From the NCBI RefSeq assembly GCF_900187975.1, contig NZ_FZPC01000018.1:62001-126000 (forward strand): DNA of 64,000 nt, given 5' to 3'. Below, one piece after another: positions 60,051-64,000 of this stretch. A model generated the notes under the pieces. That model made no database searches. It saw only the letters and a program-made list of their open reading frames with translations, and was not told where the DNA came from. A program made the position numbers and the translations under genes. Within the stretch, counting starts at the first letter, position 1, and each line of letters starts with the position of its first letter. The stretch is from Pseudomonas delhiensis (GTDB taxonomy: Bacteria > Pseudomonadota > Gammaproteobacteria > Pseudomonadales > Pseudomonadaceae).

Positions 60051-61792
60051 ACCTCTGGCCGCACCTGCTGCGCCCCTGGTGGCTGCTGCTGTTGCCGCTG
60101 CTGGCCTGGCTGCTGTGGAAGCTGCTGCACCGCCAGCGCCGCGCCGGGCGCTGGCAGTTGCTGCTGCCGGCGGCCTTTCACCCCTGGCTGCTCAAGGGCG
60201 GCAGCGGCCGCGCCGACCGCCGCCCCTGGCTGTACCTGGGCCTGGCCTGGCTGCTGGCGGTGCTGGCGCTGCTCGGGCCGAGCTGGGAACGCATCGAGCA
60301 ACCGGCCATGCAGCGCAGCGACCCGCTGGTGGTGATCCTCGAGCTGACGCCGCGGATGCTCGCCGGCGACCTGCCGCCCAGCCGCCTGGAGCAGGCCCGG
60401 CGCAAGCTCCTCGACCTGCTGCGCGCGCGCCCCGACGCGCAGACCGCCATCGTCGTCTACGCCGGCAGCGCCCACACCCTGGTGCCGCTGTCCAACGACC
60501 TGTTCACCGCGCGCAACCTGCTCGATGCGCTCAAGCCGTCGATCATGCCCGAGCCCGGGCAGCGCGCCGACCTCGCCGTGCAGCTGGCGCGCCGCCTGCT
60601 CGACCAGGGCGCCCAGGGCAAAGGGCGCCTGCTGCTGCTCACCGGCGGCCTGGACGAAAGCGAGCAGCAGGGCATCGGCAAGGCGCTGCACGGCCACGGC
60701 CGGGACTTCGCCATCCTCGCCGTGGGCAGCGCCGGCGGCGCGCCCATCCCGCAGGAGGACGGCACCTACCTGAAGGACGGCCAGGGCGGCATCCTCCTGC
60801 CGCGCCTGGACGAAGCCGGGCTGCGCCGGTTCGCCGCCGGCCTGGACGCCGGCTACCAGCGCCTGGGCGCCGGCGACCGCGACCTCAAGGCCCTCGGCCT
60901 GCTGGACGCCAACCGCGGCCTGGAGGCCGCCGGCAACGACGCCGTGCTGCGTCTGCAGCGCTGGGCCGACCAGGGCTACTGGCTGCTCCTGCCGCTGCTG
61001 TTGCTGGCCGCCTGCGCCGGCCGCCGCGGCTGGCTGTTCAGCCTGCCCCTGCTGCTGCCGCTGTGGCTGGGCGCGCCGCAACCGGCCCTGGCCTTCGAGT
61101 TCGCCGACCTCTGGCTGCGCCCCGACCAGCAGGGCCAGCGCCTGCTCGCCGAGCAGCGCCCGGCCGACGCCGCCCGGCACTTCGCCGACTTCCGCTGGCG
61201 CGGCCTGGCCCTCTACCAGGCCGGCGACTACGACGGCGCGGCCCACGCCTTCGCCCAGGGCGACACCGCCGCCGACCACTACAACCGCGGCAACGCCCTG
61301 GCCCGCGCGGAGCAGTACGAGGCCGCCATCGACGCCTACGAGCGGGCGCTGGAACTGCAGCCGGACCTGCAGCAGGCCCAGCGCAACAAGGCGCTGCTGG
61401 AAGAGCTGCTGCGCCAGCGCGAGCAGGACGCCGCCCAGCAGCGCGCCAACGCCTCGCAGGCCCTGCGCAGCGGCGAGGCCGAGTCGTCGCCGACGGCACC
61501 GGCCAGGCCCTCGGGCCAGCAGGACCGGGAAGAACGGCCGGCGCGCCCTTCCGCGGCCCTGCAGAACCGCCAGCAGGCCAACGCCGAGCGCCTGCAGGCC
61601 CCGGCCCCGGACGACGAGCCGCCCACCGATGCGACGGAACTCCCGGCCCCCTCGGCGGACGAAGAGGAGCTCAGCGACGAAAGCCGCCAGGCCCTGGAAC
61701 AATGGTTGCGGCAGATTCCCGACGAACCCTCCGAACTGCTGCGCCGCAAGTTCTGGTACCAACAGCAGCAGCACCAGGAAAACATGCCATGA
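60047..61792 (+). CDS. VWA-TPR protein, BatB/BatC-like fusion
   Basis: 581 residues. N-terminal helices, then a VWA domain (about 92-270) in which the MIDAS DxSxS is replaced by ELTPR (Glu99, Thr101, Arg103), then two membrane helices near 310-345, a TPR region (about 370-470: HFADFRWRGLALYQAGDY, HYNRGNALARAEQYEAAIDA) and a Gln/Glu/Pro-rich tail. In other bacteria BatB and BatC are separate, so this is a fused form. With the altered MIDAS it may not bind metal. Overlaps the BatA-like and BatD-like genes (ATGA). Confidence 0.9.
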   Translation: MNLWPHLLRPWWLLLLPLLAWLLWKLLHRQRRAGRWQLLLPAAFHPWLLKGGSGRADRRPWLYLGLAWLLAVLALLGPSWERIEQPAMQRSDPLVVILELTPRMLAGDLPPSRLEQARRKLLDLLRARPDAQTAIVVYAGSAHTLVPLSNDLFTARNLLDALKPSIMPEPGQRADLAVQLARRLLDQGAQGKGRLLLLTGGLDESEQQGIGKALHGHGRDFAILAVGSAGGAPIPQEDGTYLKDGQGGILLPRLDEAGLRRFAAGLDAGYQRLGAGDRDLKALGLLDANRGLEAAGNDAVLRLQRWADQGYWLLLPLLLLAACAGRRGWLFSLPLLLPLWLGAPQPALAFEFADLWLRPDQQGQRLLAEQRPADAARHFADFRWRGLALYQAGDYDGAAHAFAQGDTAADHYNRGNALARAEQYEAAIDAYERALELQPDLQQAQRNKALLEELLRQREQDAAQQRANASQALRSGEAESSPTAPARPSGQQDREERPARPSAALQNRQQANAERLQAPAPDDEPPTDATELPAPSADEEELSDESRQALEQWLRQIPDEPSELLRRKFWYQQQQHQENMP

Positions 61793-63423
61793 AAGGGTTG
61801 ATCTGCCTGATCCTGCTCAGCCTCCTCGCTTTCCAGGCGCAGGCCAGCTTCACCGCCAGCGTCGACCGCGCGCGCCTGACCGAGGGCGAGAGCCTCGACC
61901 TGACCCTGGAGTCCGACGACCCCACGCAGTTCGGCAAGCCGGACCTCACGCCCCTGGGCGAGGCCTTCGAGATCCTCGGCACCCGCCAGGTCAACCGCCT
62001 GACCACCCTCGACGGCCAGGCCCAGGCCACCACGCGCTGGATCATCACCCTGCGCCCCACCCGCACCGGCGCCCTGCGGATACCGGCGCTGCGCATGGGC
62101 AACAGCCAGACCCAGCCGATCGGCCTGCAGGTGCTCAAGGCCGAGGACGCGGCCGGGCAGCAGAAACTCTCGCCGGTGTTCATCGACGCCAGCCTCGACC
62201 ACGAAACGGTCTACGTGCAGGCCCAGGCCATCCTCACCCTGCGCATCTACCACTCGGTCTCGCTGTACGACGACAGCAGCCTCAGCCCGCTGCAGATCGA
62301 CGACGCCAAGGTCGAGCAGCTCGGCCAGCCGCGCACCTACGAGAAGGAAATCAACGGCGTGCGCCACGGCGTCATCGAGGTGCGCTTCGCGATCTTCCCG
62401 CAGCGCAGCGGCGAGCTGACCATCCCCGCGCTGAACTTCAGCGCCACCCAGGTGGCGCGCAACAACCCCGGCGACACCTTCGGCGCGCTGCCCGGCAAGC
62501 GCCTGCGGGTGAACTCGCCGGAGATTCCCCTGGAAGTGAAACCCAAGCCCGCCGACTACCCGGCCGACGCGCCCTGGCTGCCGGCCCGCGCCGTCGCCCT
62601 CAGCGAAAGCTGGGCCCCGCAGCCGGACCAGGCGAAGGCCGGCGAGGCCCTGACGCGCAACCTGATGCTGCGCGTCGAGGGGCTTTCCAGCGCCCAGTTG
62701 CCGCCGCTGCCCCAGGCCCTGCCGGCCGGGTTGCGGCACTACCCCGACCAGCCGCAGCTGGCCGAGGAACAGGGCGATCAGGGCGTGATCGGCAGCCGCG
62801 AGGAACGCCAGGCCCTGGTGCCGGACCAGGCCGGCCAGCTGAGCCTGCCGGACATCGAGATCACCTGGTGGAACACCCAGGAAGACCGCCTGGAGCACAC
62901 CACCCTGCCCGGCCGCACCCTGGACGTCGGCGCCAACCCGCAGCTGGCGGCCCAGCCCCCGGCGGCGCTGGAAGGCGCCGTGGGCACCGGCGGCCAGCCT
63001 CTGTGGCCGTGGCAGCTGGCGACCCTGCTGCTGGCCCTGACCAGCCTGCTCGGCTTCGGCCTCTGGTGGCGCGCCCGGCGCCAGCCGGCCATCGTCCGCG
63101 CCGCGGCCAATGCGCCCAGCGCCCGCACCCTGCTCGACGAGCTGCGCCGCTGCTGCCAGGCCAACGACCCCCACGCCACCCGCCAGGCCCTCGACGCCTG
63201 GGCCCGGCAGCAGCCGGAAACCCTGGCCGACATGGCGGCGCGCTTCGTGCCGCTGTCCGACGCCATGGACGGCCTCAACGGCGCGCTCTACAGCGACAGC
63301 GAGGGCGGCCACAACTGGGAGGGCGAGGACCTCTGGCGGGCGATCCGCACCCTGCCCGCCGCGGAAGGCGGCGGCGCGGCGACGGCCGAGGGCAACAGCC
63401 TGCCGCCGCTCTACCCGCGCTGA
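61789..63423 (+). CDS. BatD-family protein (oxygen tolerance)
   Basis: 544 residues. Signal peptide (LICLILLSLLAFQAQA), two Ig-like beta domains in the periplasm (SFTASVDRARLTEGESLDL, ITLRPTRTGALRIPAL), a membrane helix near 410-430 (WQLATLLLALTSLLGFGLW) and a cytosolic C-terminal domain. This is BatD (PF13584), the last gene of the operon in Bacteroides and pseudomonads. The Bat name comes from Bacteroides aerotolerance; in Pseudomonas the role is not settled. Confidence 0.93.
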   Translation: MKGLICLILLSLLAFQAQASFTASVDRARLTEGESLDLTLESDDPTQFGKPDLTPLGEAFEILGTRQVNRLTTLDGQAQATTRWIITLRPTRTGALRIPALRMGNSQTQPIGLQVLKAEDAAGQQKLSPVFIDASLDHETVYVQAQAILTLRIYHSVSLYDDSSLSPLQIDDAKVEQLGQPRTYEKEINGVRHGVIEVRFAIFPQRSGELTIPALNFSATQVARNNPGDTFGALPGKRLRVNSPEIPLEVKPKPADYPADAPWLPARAVALSESWAPQPDQAKAGEALTRNLMLRVEGLSSAQLPPLPQALPAGLRHYPDQPQLAEEQGDQGVIGSREERQALVPDQAGQLSLPDIEITWWNTQEDRLEHTTLPGRTLDVGANPQLAAQPPAALEGAVGTGGQPLWPWQLATLLLALTSLLGFGLWWRARRQPAIVRAAANAPSARTLLDELRRCCQANDPHATRQALDAWARQQPETLADMAARFVPLSDAMDGLNGALYSDSEGGHNWEGEDLWRAIRTLPAAEGGGAATAEGNSLPPLYPR

Positions 63424-63610
63424 GCCGGGCCGGCGCCCCGCCGCGGCATCGATGGCGTCGATAGTCACCAGCAGGCGGATTCAATTCCCTTAGCCGCGCC
63501 CGGGCGCGAGCATGCTCCCATGGCCCCGCGAACCCAGGGGCCGCGAGGCGGCCTGAGCGTGCATACCCCGGAACGCCCCGCTGACCACGAGGCTGACGGA
63601 GGATCGCAGC

Positions 63611-63796
63611 ATGCAGGCCGCACTGGATATTCTGCTCATCATCGGCTCCCTGGCGGAGCTGCTGCTCTACGTCGCGCTGGCCGCCATCGGCCTGGCCGTG
63701 ACCCTGCTGCTGGCCGCCATCGGCGTGCTCACCCTGCGCTCGCCCGGCGAACCCATCCGTATCGACGAGCCGCCGCGCCGCCGCGTGCGCGGCTGA
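63611..63796 (+). CDS. Small inner-membrane protein
   Basis: 61 residues: two closely spaced hydrophobic helices (ALDILLIIGSLAELLLYVAL and IGLAVTLLLAAIGVL) and a short Arg-rich tail. A GGAGG 8 nt before the ATG supports translation. No family recognised. It stands 187 bp after the Bat operon and may have its own promoter. Confidence 0.65.
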   Translation: MQAALDILLIIGSLAELLLYVALAAIGLAVTLLLAAIGVLTLRSPGEPIRIDEPPRRRVRG

Positions 63797-63842
63797 AGCC
63801 CGCCCGCCGGCCAGGCGCAAGCGGCCCGGCCGCGGCGCCCGC

Positions 63843-64000
63843 TCAGGGCTTGCCCACGCCCCGGTCCTCCAGCTGGTCGGCCTCGAACAGCGTCTCCAGC
63901 TCCTGGCGCGCCTCGCGGGCGGTCTGGATCACCGCCGCGGCATCGTCGTAGACCTTGTACTGGGCCATCAGCACTTCCTCGTCGTGGCGGCGGAAGCGGC
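63843..64000 (-). CDS. C-terminal end of an unidentified protein (5' part outside window)
   Basis: The frame is open from the window edge to a TGA at 63845-63843, giving 52 residues: RHDEEVLMAQYKVYDDAAAV and then a helical EARQELETLFEADQLED. It looks like the end of a helical or coiled-coil protein. Nothing more can be said without the rest. Confidence 0.6.
   Translation of the reverse strand, partial: RFRRHDEEVLMAQYKVYDDAAAVIQTAREARQELETLFEADQLEDRGVGKP

Overview
The window is a piece of a high-GC gammaproteobacterial chromosome, almost certainly a Pseudomonas of the P. aeruginosa lineage. The gene order largely follows the P. aeruginosa PAO1 chromosome as I remember it: AraC regulator, moeA-moaB-mobA, a small lipoprotein, tRNA-Pro, TetR/GST, an OprD-family porin, a DUF883 operon, dgt, rocS2-rocA2, yggL, dacB, rlmL, rmf, pyrD, then gdhB and a moxR/Bat operon. 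It is not P. aeruginosa itself: a pga (poly-N-acetylglucosamine) operon sits between pyrD and gdhB, where I recall the pel operon in PAO1. Other accessory genes follow gdhB. Species-level assignment and the PAO1 comparison come from memory, not a search.

Layout: 1-4.2 kb holds a truncated AraC regulator, tRNA-Pro, a lipoprotein and molybdenum-cofactor genes. 4.2-9.1 kb holds a dehydrogenase, a glutaredoxin-like protein, a divergent TetR/GST pair with a visible operator, an exported metallo-beta-lactamase-fold protein and an OprD porin. 9.1-10.1 kb is a gene-free kilobase of REP-type repeats. 10-15.4 kb holds an ammonium transporter with a sigma-54-type promoter, a three-gene envelope stress operon with an AlgU-type promoter, an EAL protein and dgt. 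15.8-21.7 kb is a Roc/Sad-type signalling module: a BvgS-like hybrid kinase, a LuxR-type regulator and a REC-EAL phosphodiesterase. 21.7-28 kb is core: yggL, dacB, rlmL, rmf with a structured leader, and pyrD. 28-30.8 kb is a small accessory stretch with a phage-like repressor/excisionase pair. 30.8-37 kb is pgaABCD, followed by gdhB to 42.7 kb. 43-53 kb is a nitrogen/amino-acid module: DUF1989 protein, GntR, ABC importer, D-glutamate cyclase-family protein, LysR, MFS transporter and 5-oxoprolinase pxpABC. 53-56.4 kb holds a DUF1353 protein with a hairpin over its ribosome binding site, repeats, and an orphan short haemagglutinin-type exoprotein. 56.6-63.4 kb is a tightly overlapping moxR-DUF58-DUF4381-BatA-BatB/C-BatD operon, then a small membrane protein and the 3' end of an unknown gene.

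Functional links: two EAL phosphodiesterases and a Roc-type phosphorelay lie near a pga operon, whose synthase is c-di-GMP-controlled in other bacteria, so a local biofilm circuit is plausible. The D-glutamate cyclase homologue, oxoprolinase and NAD-glutamate dehydrogenase together suggest a route from pyroglutamate or D-glutamate to 2-oxoglutarate. A family of palindromic REP doublets of about 129 bp is inserted after many genes and in one case supplies the stop codon. There is no CRISPR array, rRNA, insertion sequence or complete prophage in the window.
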